Origin: Parapedobacter pyrenivorans_A
GTDB taxonomy: Bacteria; Bacteroidota; Bacteroidia; Sphingobacteriales; Sphingobacteriaceae
NCBI RefSeq assembly: GCF_041925275.1
Contig: NZ_JBHEUZ010000014.1
Span: 62,001 to 126,000 of the forward strand
Reading direction: 5' to 3'
Length of the DNA stretch: 64,000 nucleotides
The notes beneath the pieces are model-generated. The model saw only the letters and a program-made list of their open reading frames with translations. It ran no database searches and was not told where the DNA came from. This document shows positions 16,832-24,231 of this stretch, piece by piece. The translations under genes were made by a program, and so were the position numbers. Position 1 is the stretch's first letter. Every line of letters begins with the position of its first letter.

Positions 16832-16863
16832 CCTGCCCATATCAAGGCGATATGGGCAGGTTT
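16832..16863. terminator. Bidirectional hairpin between convergent genes
   Basis: Perfect 12-bp stem CCTGCCCATATC / GATATGGGCAGG with loop AAGGC, directly after the stop of the iron operon and 15 bp from the stop of the convergent DUF5606 gene. The T-tract is short. Confidence 0.7.
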
Positions 16864-16874
16864 GGCTGAAAGAG

Positions 16875-17312
16875 TTATTCGTCGGTTACCGTTTTCCCTC
16901 CTGAGGGCTCCGGATCCACCGGTTCGGGTCGCTCCTCGTTGAAAAGCGGCAATCCCTTGATGATGCCATACCACGTGATGATCTTTTTGATATCTGAGCT
17001 GTACACGCGGCTTTCGTCATGGCCGGGTGCCACCTCCCTGAAAAATTCGCGCAGCGTTTTGCCGTCAGACTTGCTGTCGGGCACATTGCCCGTTGCCTTC
17101 ACGCGCTCCAGGATATCCGGCAGTTTCAGGTCTTCCTCCTCGCCATAGACGGTGATGTCTTCCAGTGTAGCCAGCTTGGTGGTGGCGATGTTGACCACCG
17201 ATTTTATCTTCTGTGCGTCGAGGGTTTCCAGGATAAACCCGCTTTTGTTCTGGCCGATCAGCTTAAACAGCCCCGGTTTGCCAGTTACCGATACCAGTGC
17301 TTTTAAGTTCAT
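16875..17312 (-). CDS. DUF5606 domain-containing protein
   Basis: 145 residues. The N-terminal 110 residues match the Bacteroidota DUF5606 pattern (LKALVSVTGKPGLFKLIGQNK, FILETLD, VNIATTKLATLEDITVY). The C-terminus is polar and Pro/Glu-rich (EERPEPVDPEPSGG). Cytoplasmic, function unknown. Its ATG overlaps the stop of the upstream cyclophilin gene by 4 bp, so the two are co-transcribed and probably coupled. Confidence 0.87.
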   Translation of the reverse strand: MNLKALVSVTGKPGLFKLIGQNKSGFILETLDAQKIKSVVNIATTKLATLEDITVYGEEEDLKLPDILERVKATGNVPDSKSDGKTLREFFREVAPGHDESRVYSSDIKKIITWYGIIKGLPLFNEERPEPVDPEPSGGKTVTDE

Positions 17313-17758
17313 GACGTGGTGTCCTCCTCAATGATGTCAATTCCCAAGATTTTGTCCCCTTGGCGGATGTCGTCGATCACATCTACATTTTCAACCACTT
17401 TGCCAAAGCAGGTATGGTTCCTGTCGAGGTGCGCCGTATTATTGCGGCTGTGGCAGATGAAAAACTGGGATCCACCCGTATCGCGGCCGCGATGTGCCAT
17501 GGAAAGTACGCCCCTGTCGTGATATTGGTTGTCGCCATCCAACTCGCATTTGATGGAATATCCCGGTCCGCCGGCACCTGTACCCGTGGGGTCACCGCCC
17601 TGTATGACGAAATCGGGGATAACGCGGTGGAACGTTACGCCGTCGTAATAGCCCGACTTAGCCAGCTTCAGGAAGTTGGCAACGGTGCCCGGGGCATCCG
17701 CATCGTAAAACTGGACGGTGAGGTCGCCTTTTTCGGTCTTGATAATTGCTTTACTCAT
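17309..17758 (-). CDS. Cytoplasmic peptidyl-prolyl cis-trans isomerase, cyclophilin type
   Basis: 149 residues from the Met at 17758 (MSKAIIKTEKGDLTVQF); a start seven codons upstream would add residues outside the family and lie close to the -7 box. Cyclophilin active-site residues are visible: the Arg/Phe segment TFHRVIPDFVIQGGDPTGTG and GVLSMAHRGRDTGGSQFFI, with His near LDRNHTCFGKV. No signal peptide, so it works in the cytoplasm on prolyl bonds of folding proteins. Operon with the DUF5606 gene. Confidence 0.93.
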   Translation of the reverse strand: MSKAIIKTEKGDLTVQFYDADAPGTVANFLKLAKSGYYDGVTFHRVIPDFVIQGGDPTGTGAGGPGYSIKCELDGDNQYHDRGVLSMAHRGRDTGGSQFFICHSRNNTAHLDRNHTCFGKVVENVDVIDDIRQGDKILGIDIIEEDTTS

Positions 17759-17776
17759 CTCTTTAAATTTGGACCG

Positions 17777-17807
17777 CAAACTTAGGAAAGCAAGCCAATA
17801 AAAGCAA
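17777..17807 (-). promoter_or_regulatory. Promoter of the cyclophilin-DUF5606 operon
   Basis: Read on the minus strand, TTG (17807-17805) and TAAGTTTG (17784-17777) are 23 bp apart. The start codon is 18 nt downstream of the box. Confidence 0.6.
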
Positions 17808-17821
17808 GCGGACCCGATTTA

Positions 17822-17853
17822 TTTGTCAAACTGCCGGCGGTTGCGTATATTTG
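17822..17853 (+). promoter_or_regulatory. Promoter of radC
   Basis: TTTG at 17822-17825, a 20-bp spacer and TATATTTG at 17846-17853; about 25 nt of leader to the ATG at 17885. It faces the cyclophilin promoter. Confidence 0.7.
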
Positions 17854-17884
17854 GGTGTCGATGCGGTAACCTTACTATATACCT

Positions 17885-18580
17885 ATGGATAACCTATCAC
17901 GTGTAACCATCAAAGCATGGGCGGAAGCGGACCGCCCGAGGGAAAAACTGCTCGCGCGGGGCCGGCGGTCACTGTCGGATGCCGAGTTGCTGGCTATCCT
18001 TATCGGTAGCGGCTCGCGCGATGAGTCCGCGGTAGAACTCTGTAGGCGTATCCTCTACGATCAGGCAAATGATCTCAACGAACTGTCGCGGCTGTCGGTG
18101 GCAGAACTGTGCCGTTACAAGGGCATCGGCGAAGCCAAGGCCATCAGTATCGTCGCCGCGCTCGAACTTGGGAGGCGCCGTAAAGTGCAAAAGGAGGAAG
18201 AACGCCCGGTGCTCAATAGCAGCACGCGGGTTTACGATTACCTGGAGCATGTGTACCGTGATTTACCTTATGAAGAATTTTGGGTGCTCTACCTTGCCGG
18301 TGGATGCAAGCTCATTGCCAAGCAGTTGATTGGCAAGGGCGGCAATGACTTCACGCCCGTGGATATCAAGCAGGTATTGCGCTTTGCGCTGGAGTACCGC
18401 GCAACGGGCATCGTACTTACCCATAACCACCCCTCCGGTACGCTCAAGCCCAGTACAACGGATGTGCAGCTGACCAAGAAATTAGCCGAAGCGGCTATGC
18501 TGCTCGACCTATCCATCAATGACCACCTGATTTTCACCGATGCCGGTTACTACAGCTTCCGCGATGAGGGCTTGTTGTAA
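17885..18580 (+). CDS. radC: RadC family protein (JAB domain)
   Basis: 231 residues. An N-terminal helix-hairpin-helix part (SDAELLAILIGSGSRDESAVELCRRIL, LCRYKGIGEAKAISIVAALELG) precedes a JAB/MPN metal-binding domain with LTHNHPSGTLKPSTTD, where the His-x-His and Asp coordinate zinc. RadC is widely conserved, but its early link to DNA repair is disputed and its biochemical role is unsettled. A full-length chromosomal form, not the short antirestriction type of mobile elements. Confidence 0.95.
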   Translation: MDNLSRVTIKAWAEADRPREKLLARGRRSLSDAELLAILIGSGSRDESAVELCRRILYDQANDLNELSRLSVAELCRYKGIGEAKAISIVAALELGRRRKVQKEEERPVLNSSTRVYDYLEHVYRDLPYEEFWVLYLAGGCKLIAKQLIGKGGNDFTPVDIKQVLRFALEYRATGIVLTHNHPSGTLKPSTTDVQLTKKLAEAAMLLDLSINDHLIFTDAGYYSFRDEGLL

Positions 18581-18602
18581 CAAGAAAAAAAATCTAAGTT
18601 TG
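18572..18602 (+). promoter_or_regulatory. Promoter of the pheT operon
   Basis: TTG at 18572, 20-bp spacer, TAAGTTTG at 18595-18602. It overlaps the end of radC; the leader to the ATG at 18622 is about 13 nt. Confidence 0.65.
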
Positions 18603-18621
18603 CACAAATTCCGAAATCAGG

Positions 18622-21018
18622 ATGAACATATCATATACTTGGCTTAAAGATTTTATACAAACCGACCGCACACCGACGGAACTTTCGGCAATTCTTACGG
18701 ACATCGGACTGGAAGTGGAATCGCTCGGTGTGGTGCAGCGCATACCCGGTGGCCTCGAGGGGCTGCTGATCGGTGAAGTGAAAACCTGTGGCCAGCACCC
18801 CAACGCCGACCGATTGAAAGTAACCACCGTAGACATCGGGGCGGACGAACTGTTACCTATCGTTTGCGGTGCCCCCAATGTGGCGGCCGGCCAACGGGTA
18901 GTGGTGGCCCCCGTGGGTACGACCGTGTATCCCACCAGTGGCGAACCATTCAAAATCAACAAATCCAAAATCCGTGGCGAAGTTTCTGAAGGCATGATCT
19001 GTGCGGAAGACGAAATTGGCTTGGGCACTGGGCATGATGGCATCATGGTGCTCGATGAAGGTGCGCCCGTGGGTATGCCCGCCAAAACCTATTTCGGATT
19101 GCAAGATGACCATGTTTTCGAGATAGGGCTCACCCCAAACCGCGCGGATGCGGCCTCGCACTTGGGCGTTGCGCGCGATGTAGCGGCCTTTATGCGCTGC
19201 GGGTACCGCATGCCGGATGTATCGGCATTTGCCCCGGCGGGGTCGCAACCGCTGCCTGTAGCCGTAGAAGACACCGCGGCATGCCCCCGGTACACATCGG
19301 TAACGATCAATGGCGTACACGTAAAGGAGTCGCCGCAATGGCTCCAGGATCGACTGAAGGCAATCGGCGTGCGCCCTATCAACAACGTGGTAGACGTGAC
19401 CAACTACGTGCTCCATGAATTGGGGCAGCCATTGCACGCATTCGATGCCGACCAGCTGGCGGGCAACCAGGTGATCGTCCGGCAGGCCAAGCCCGATGAG
19501 CCTTTCGTTACGCTCGACGGTATAGCGCGCAAGTTACACGCAGAGGACCTGGTGATCTGTGATGCGGAGAAGCCGTTGTGTATCGCTGGTGTATTCGGTG
19601 GCATCCATTCTGGCGTAACGGAGAGCACGACCCGCGTATTCTTGGAGAGTGCCTGCTTTAATCCGGTATCGGTACGCAAAACGTCTAAGCGCCATGGCCT
19701 CAAAACCGATGCTTCATTCCGTTTCGAACGGGGCACCGATCCCGATATAACGGTATTGGCACTCGAAAGAGCGGCCCTGTTACTTACGGAGCTGGCAGGT
19801 GGGCAGGTCGCTACCGCTGTATCGGATATATACCCCGATCCGATTCGGCCCTTTACCTTTGATGTAAGGTGTGCGGAAGTGCGGCGGCTTATCGGGAAAG
19901 CCATCCCCGATGGGGAGATAAAGGCCATCATCGACGCCCTGGGTATCACGTTGCTGGCCGAGGCTAACGGCGTGCTCACGGTACAGGTGCCACCCTATAA
20001 AGTAGACGTAACCCGCGAAGTGGACATCATTGAAGAGGTACTCCGTATCTATGGGTATAACAACATCGAAATCGATAGGCAGATCAGGGCGTCCCTCAAT
20101 ACATCGCCCAAACCCGATAAGGAAGTGGTGCAAAACCAGGTTGCCGATTTGCTGATTGGCAATGGCTTCCGCGAGATTTTGTCTAATTCGTTGACGAAGC
20201 TGGACTATGCGGATGATCCCGCACACGCAGTACGGATATTGAATCCGCTAAGTTCTGATTTGGATACCATGCGGCAAAACCTGCTGTTTTCCGTGCTGGA
20301 AGCCATTGCTTACAACCAGAAGCGCAGGCATGCGGATTTGAAGTTTTTCGAATTCGGCAACACTTACCGGCTGGATGGCGAGGGATACATCGAGCGGCAG
20401 CACCTCGCCCTTGCAGTAACTGGCAGCCGTTTGGCGCAGCAATGGAACCATGCTGGCAAGGCCGTATCTTTCTACGATGTCAAGGCCGCCGTGGATGCTT
20501 TGTTGCGGCGATTGCAGATTTCGGGTTGGCAGGAGTCCGATGCCCCGGCATCGCATTACGCTTATGGGGTAAGTTATGAGCGGGGTGGAAAAGCATTGGT
20601 TTCGTTCGGTTCCGTAACACGGTCGGCACTGGATAAGGCCGATGTGGCCGGCGAGGTGTTTTACGCGGATTTCGACTGGGGGGGCATCCTTAAAGCTATC
20701 CGTAAGAACAAGATTACGTACCGCGAAGTGGCCAAGTACCCGGCGGTGCGGCGTGACCTTTCACTCTTGATCGATGCCGATGTGACCTTCGGCATGCTCA
20801 AGCAGATTGCCGAGCGCACCGAGCGTAAGCTGTTGAAGGACATTTCCGTGTTTGACGTTTACAAAGGGGATAAATTGCCCACGGGAAAGAAATCGTACGC
20901 CTTGCATTTTGTGCTGCAAGACGAGGAGAAAACCCTTAACGACAAACAAATTGATGCGATTGTTAAAAAATTAATTGCTAATTTTGAAAAAGAAGCCGGA
21001 GCGGAGGTGAGAAGTTGA
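18622..21018 (+). CDS. pheT: Phenylalanine-tRNA ligase beta subunit
   Basis: 798 residues, full length. Domains in order: tRNA-binding EMAP-like fold (about 40-150, LLIGEVKTCGQHPNADRLKV), B3/B4 (about 210-370, GLTPNRADAASHLGVARD and NNVVDVTNYVLHELGQPLHAFD), B5 (about 400-470), the catalytic-like core (about 480-690) and the C-terminal ferredoxin-fold anticodon-binding domain (FDX-ACB, EVAKYPAVRRDLSLLID). It pairs with PheS, encoded elsewhere, as an (alpha-beta)2 enzyme. Its own promoter overlaps the end of radC. The following coiled-coil and zapA genes run in the same direction. Confidence 0.98.
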   Translation: MNISYTWLKDFIQTDRTPTELSAILTDIGLEVESLGVVQRIPGGLEGLLIGEVKTCGQHPNADRLKVTTVDIGADELLPIVCGAPNVAAGQRVVVAPVGTTVYPTSGEPFKINKSKIRGEVSEGMICAEDEIGLGTGHDGIMVLDEGAPVGMPAKTYFGLQDDHVFEIGLTPNRADAASHLGVARDVAAFMRCGYRMPDVSAFAPAGSQPLPVAVEDTAACPRYTSVTINGVHVKESPQWLQDRLKAIGVRPINNVVDVTNYVLHELGQPLHAFDADQLAGNQVIVRQAKPDEPFVTLDGIARKLHAEDLVICDAEKPLCIAGVFGGIHSGVTESTTRVFLESACFNPVSVRKTSKRHGLKTDASFRFERGTDPDITVLALERAALLLTELAGGQVATAVSDIYPDPIRPFTFDVRCAEVRRLIGKAIPDGEIKAIIDALGITLLAEANGVLTVQVPPYKVDVTREVDIIEEVLRIYGYNNIEIDRQIRASLNTSPKPDKEVVQNQVADLLIGNGFREILSNSLTKLDYADDPAHAVRILNPLSSDLDTMRQNLLFSVLEAIAYNQKRRHADLKFFEFGNTYRLDGEGYIERQHLALAVTGSRLAQQWNHAGKAVSFYDVKAAVDALLRRLQISGWQESDAPASHYAYGVSYERGGKALVSFGSVTRSALDKADVAGEVFYADFDWGGILKAIRKNKITYREVAKYPAVRRDLSLLIDADVTFGMLKQIAERTERKLLKDISVFDVYKGDKLPTGKKSYALHFVLQDEEKTLNDKQIDAIVKKLIANFEKEAGAEVRS

Positions 21019-21077
21019 AACGGGGTTTTAGATTGAAACGTTTGGATTGCGCCTACAGCAAATGGAACGAAGTGACA

Positions 21078-21131
21078 TCCCGAAAGCGTAGTGCATCGGG
21101 AGAGCAAAAAAGCAAATAGCAAAAAGCAACA
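21078..21131 (+). repeat. Hairpin and GCAAATA-type repeats before the coiled-coil gene
   Basis: TCCCGA-12 nt-TCGGGA (21078-21101) is followed by AGCAAAAAAGCAAATAGCAA-type units with a 7-bp beat up to the start codon at 21132. A longer AGCAAA run occurs at 22023-22090 before RNase Y. These are low-complexity intergenic repeats, not coding sequence. Confidence 0.5.
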
Positions 21132-21440
21132 ATGTCCTCATTAGCGAAACAACTGACCGGTGTGGTGGCGAATACGCGTAAATTGTTGGATTTATGCGGG
21201 TCTTTGCAGGCGGAGAATGATATGCTGAAGCTGGAGGTGCAGTCGTTGAAAGTGGCGGTTGATACGAGCATCGACAAGAATAAGCAGTTAGAAGAAAAAG
21301 TGAAAGCGCTTACGGTAGCCCGTTCGTTGGATGAGGTTGAAGTAGGTGAGGCGGGGATAAATGAAAAAATACTTGACACAAAACAAAAAATTAACGATTT
21401 TGTGCGAGAAATAGATAAGTGTATCGAGTTGCTCAAGTAG
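21132..21440 (+). CDS. Coiled-coil protein, candidate ZapA partner
   Basis: 102 residues, mostly heptad-patterned helix (LCGSLQAENDMLKLEVQSLK, KNKQLEEKVKAL, LDTKQKINDFVREIDKCIELL). No enzymatic motif. It lies between pheT and zapA, a position this kind of coiled-coil gene holds in other Bacteroidota; by size and shape it could play the part of ZapB, bridging ZapA to other division or chromosome factors, but there is no clear sequence match. Cytoplasmic; function inferred from context. Confidence 0.7.
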   Translation: MSSLAKQLTGVVANTRKLLDLCGSLQAENDMLKLEVQSLKVAVDTSIDKNKQLEEKVKALTVARSLDEVEVGEAGINEKILDTKQKINDFVREIDKCIELLK

Positions 21441-21476
21441 TGGGCAGTGCGTGAGAAATGGTGAATTAGCTCAAAC

Positions 21477-21767
21477 ATGGGAGAGATTTCCATAAAAATA
21501 AACATCGCGGACCGGATTTACCCATTGCGGGTAGACATGGCAGAGGAGGAGGTTATCCGGCGAGCGGCTAAATTGATAAACGACAGGATTAAAGAATTTC
21601 AGGAAAACTACGCCGTAAGGGATAAGCAGGATTTATTATCGATGAGTGTACTTCATTACGCCACCGGGATGCTGAAAGCGGAACGGAAAACAAGTGCGGA
21701 TGACGCGGGGATTGCAAAGGCGGTAGACGAGTTGGACGGTATGTTGACTGAATTTTTTAACAAATAA
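21477..21767 (+). CDS. zapA: Cell division protein ZapA
   Basis: 96 residues. The N-terminal globular part (GEISIKINIADRIYPLRVDMAEEEVIRRAAKLINDRI) and C-terminal coiled coil match ZapA, which binds FtsZ and bundles protofilaments at midcell. It follows the coiled-coil gene by 36 bp and precedes a 6S-like RNA, the same zapA-ssrS neighbourhood known in E. coli. Confidence 0.9.
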   Translation: MGEISIKINIADRIYPLRVDMAEEEVIRRAAKLINDRIKEFQENYAVRDKQDLLSMSVLHYATGMLKAERKTSADDAGIAKAVDELDGMLTEFFNK

Positions 21768-21805
21768 CGTTCTTATTGATAGGATAGAGCTTTAAACAAC
21801 GAATT

Positions 21806-21980
21806 AACCGCAGTTAAATTCGGGTTTCACTATTTTAAACTTAACGCTTCAATATCACAAGGCGTAAATGAGATGTAGGCCATTTTGCGATAGCCATCTG
21901 GTCAGGATCAATACGCTAAACCTGTGTAGATGAAGTTTATGATACATGAGACCCGATTCATTTAATTGCGGTTTTTTTTT
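21806..21980 (+). ncRNA. ssrS: Probable 6S RNA
   Basis: A 175-nt segment whose ends pair over about 24 bp: AACCGCAGTTAAAT and CGGGTTTCA on the left with TGAGACCCG and ATTTAATTGCGGTT on the right, ending in ten T residues. Inside are further collinear pairings (TAAACTT/AAGTTTA, CTTCA/TGAAG, GCGTA/TACGC, AGATG/CATCT), giving a rod with an open centre and an apical hairpin, the architecture by which 6S RNA mimics an open promoter and binds housekeeping RNA polymerase. The position right after zapA is the same as ssrS in Proteobacteria. Identified by structure and synteny, not by alignment. Confidence 0.72.
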
Positions 21981-22022
21981 ACTTTTTTTTCTGCGCTTTG
22001 CATTTCGCTCTTTGCGATTTGC

Positions 22023-22090
22023 ATGCAGCAAACAAGCAAACAGCAAAACAGCAAATAACAAACAAGCAAATAGCAAAAAACAAACAAAAC
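22023..22090 (+). repeat. AGCAAA-type simple repeat before RNase Y
   Basis: About eight degenerate units of AGCAAAT / AGCAAAC / AACAAAC run directly up to the RNase Y start codon, with a 7-8 bp period. The transcript leader would be A-rich and unstructured. Confidence 0.5.
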
Positions 22091-23641
22091 ATGGATATCA
22101 TATACATTATCATAGCATTTGCAGTGGGGGTGGTCATCGGCCGCTTTGCGCTGCGGGTTTTATTTAAGCGGCAAGAGGTGGCGGCCCAAAACAAGGCCAA
22201 GAAGATACTTAAGGAAGCGGAGCAGGCAGGCGAACACCTGAAGAAGCAGCGCCAGCTGGAGGCGAAGGAGAAATTCCTGCAACTGAAAGCGGAGCACGAG
22301 AAGGAAACCAACCAGAAGAACAATAACCTTAATCAACGCGAAAACAGCATCCGGCAGAAAGAGCAGTCGCTCAACCAGAAGCTGGAAACCCTGAATCGTG
22401 AGAAGCAAGAGGTCGAGAACCAGCGCAAAAACCTGGAGCGGCTTACGGAGATCAGCGAAAAGAAGCAAAAGGAGGTGGAGCAGCTCAAAGCGCAGCACAT
22501 CAAACAACTGGAAACCATTGCTGGCCTTTCGGCCGAAGAAGCCAGTGCGCAGCTGATCGAAAACCTCAAGGAGGAGGCCCGTTCCAAGGCAATCATCCAG
22601 ATCAAGGACATCGTGGATGAGGCGAAGCTTACCGCCACCAAGGAAGCCAAGAAAGTGGTCATCCAAACGATACAACGCACCGCTACCGAAAGCGCCATCG
22701 AAAACACGGTGTCTATCTTCAATATTGAAAACGACGAAATCAAGGGGCGTATCATTGGCCGTGAGGGACGCAATATCCGGGCGCTGGAAGCTGCCACGGG
22801 TGTGGAGATCATCGTTGACGACACCCCTGAGGCCATCATCCTCTCGGGGTTTGATCCCGTACGCAGGGAGATTGCGCGGCTGGCGTTGCACCGGTTGGTA
22901 ACGGACGGGCGTATACACCCTGCACGTATCGAAGAGGTGGTAGCGAAGACCAAGAAGCAGATCGAAGATGAAATTGTGGAAATTGGTGAGCGGACGGTGA
23001 TCGATCTGGGCATCCACGGGCTTCACCCCGAATTGATACGGATGGTGGGACGGATGCGTTACCGCTCATCCTACGGGCAGAACCTGCTCCAACACTCGCG
23101 CGAAGTGGCCAACTTCGCGGCGACAATGGCATCTGAGCTTGGGCTGAATGTGAAACTGGCCAAGCGTGCCGGATTACTGCATGATATCGGCAAGGTGCCG
23201 GATGACAACCCGGAGTTGCCGCACGCCATCCTGGGCATGCAACTGGCAGAGAAATACAAGGAACACCCCGAAGTGTGCAATGCCATCGGTGCCCACCACG
23301 ACGAGATCGAAATGACATCGTTGATATCGCCGATCGTGCAGGCCTGTGACGCCATTTCCGGCGCCCGCCCCGGCGCCCGGCGGGAAGTCGTGGAAAACTA
23401 CATCAAGCGGCTGAAGGAGCTGGAAGAATTGGCGTTGTCTTATCCGGGTGTGGAAAAAACCTTTGCCATCCAGGCAGGGCGCGAATTGCGGGTGGTAGTT
23501 GAAAGCGAACGGGTATCCGATCAGGAAGCCGAATTGTTGGCAGCGGATATATCCACCCGTATCCAGACGGAAATGACCTACCCCGGGCAGATCAAAGTAA
23601 CGGTCATCCGTGAAACACGGTCGGTTTCTTATGCGAAATAA
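22091..23641 (+). CDS. rny: Ribonuclease Y
   Basis: 516 residues from the ATG at 22091 (MDIIYIIIAFAVGVVIGRF), which gives the usual N-terminal membrane anchor; longer in-frame starts would place repeat DNA before the anchor. A long coiled coil (about 30-200), a KH RNA-binding domain (about 205-275, KGRIIGREGRNIRALEAATGVEIIVDDTP) and an HD domain (LLHDIGKVPDD, with distal GAHHDEIE) follow. RNase Y is a membrane-bound endonuclease that starts mRNA decay in bacteria lacking RNase E dominance. Confidence 0.96.
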   Translation: MDIIYIIIAFAVGVVIGRFALRVLFKRQEVAAQNKAKKILKEAEQAGEHLKKQRQLEAKEKFLQLKAEHEKETNQKNNNLNQRENSIRQKEQSLNQKLETLNREKQEVENQRKNLERLTEISEKKQKEVEQLKAQHIKQLETIAGLSAEEASAQLIENLKEEARSKAIIQIKDIVDEAKLTATKEAKKVVIQTIQRTATESAIENTVSIFNIENDEIKGRIIGREGRNIRALEAATGVEIIVDDTPEAIILSGFDPVRREIARLALHRLVTDGRIHPARIEEVVAKTKKQIEDEIVEIGERTVIDLGIHGLHPELIRMVGRMRYRSSYGQNLLQHSREVANFAATMASELGLNVKLAKRAGLLHDIGKVPDDNPELPHAILGMQLAEKYKEHPEVCNAIGAHHDEIEMTSLISPIVQACDAISGARPGARREVVENYIKRLKELEELALSYPGVEKTFAIQAGRELRVVVESERVSDQEAELLAADISTRIQTEMTYPGQIKVTVIRETRSVSYAK

Positions 23642-23645
23642 ATAG

Positions 23646-23697
23646 TCGTATGTCATTAGTCGTAAGTCACTAATTGTGAGTCGTAAGTCAGGAGTCA
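23646..23697. repeat. Heptanucleotide repeats after RNase Y
   Basis: About seven 7-bp units of the GTCGTAA / GTCATTA / GTCACTA type, the same family as at 11165-11233, between the RNase Y stop and the Mpo1-like gene. They overlap the farthest possible start of that gene. Confidence 0.65.
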
Positions 23698-24218
23698 AAA
23701 CACAGAAATCGATACCGGAGGTGCCGAAACGGCCGGTGGACGTCTGTTTCGAAACATTCAACCGCCAATACCGGCATCCGGTGAACCAGATCGTCCAGTG
23801 GATAGCACTTCCTGTTTTCGCATTTTCGATATTGGGCTTGGTATGGATGGTGCCTTTTCCGGAGGTTGCTTTCCTGAAGAAATACGGCTATGATACCTTT
23901 ATCAACTGGGGGTCGTTTTTCATTGCGGGGATGGTTTATTACTACCTCCGTTTAGCACCTACCTTGTCGTATGCGATGCTGCTCACCACCGGGATATACA
24001 GTTTTTTGATTGTCCGGTTAGAATATGTAGAGCAAGCTGGTGGACCCCCGGTTTGGTCGGTATGCGCTTGTTTATTGATGGCGTCGTTGCTGGCGCTTTA
24101 CATCGGTAAAAACATGGAAAAGGTAGCCGTTCCGTTCCGTAGCTTCCTCAAGTTACTGTTGCTAGGACCTATCTGGCTTTGGCATTTCATCTTTAAAAAG
24201 TTGAATCTGCCGTATTGA
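23676..24218 (+). CDS. Mpo1-like protein (DUF962), membrane
   Basis: Up to 180 residues, with helices around IALPVFAFSILGLVWMVPF, FFIAGMVYYYL, YAMLLTTGIYSFLI, ACLLMASLLALYIG and LLLLGPIWLWHFIF. The N-terminal segment YRHPVNQIVQWIALP matches the DUF962/Mpo1 signature, where the family usually has His-x-Asn-Pro-x-x-Asn-x-x-x-His. Yeast Mpo1 is an iron dioxygenase that shortens 2-hydroxy fatty acids. Here the last His of the signature reads as Gln. Start uncertain: GTG at 23676 lies in repeat DNA; GTG at 23721, right behind GGAG, or 23736 are shorter choices. Converges with the ATPase gene, 13 bp between stops. Confidence 0.75.
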   Translation: MSRKSGVKTQKSIPEVPKRPVDVCFETFNRQYRHPVNQIVQWIALPVFAFSILGLVWMVPFPEVAFLKKYGYDTFINWGSFFIAGMVYYYLRLAPTLSYAMLLTTGIYSFLIVRLEYVEQAGGPPVWSVCACLLMASLLALYIGKNMEKVAVPFRSFLKLLLLGPIWLWHFIFKKLNLPY

Positions 24219-24231
24219 CCGCTACGGTCGT

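Noticed and set aside
17885..18580. RadC as a mark of a mobile element
   Set aside because: This is the full-length chromosomal form with housekeeping neighbours; no integrase, transposase or attachment repeat is near.
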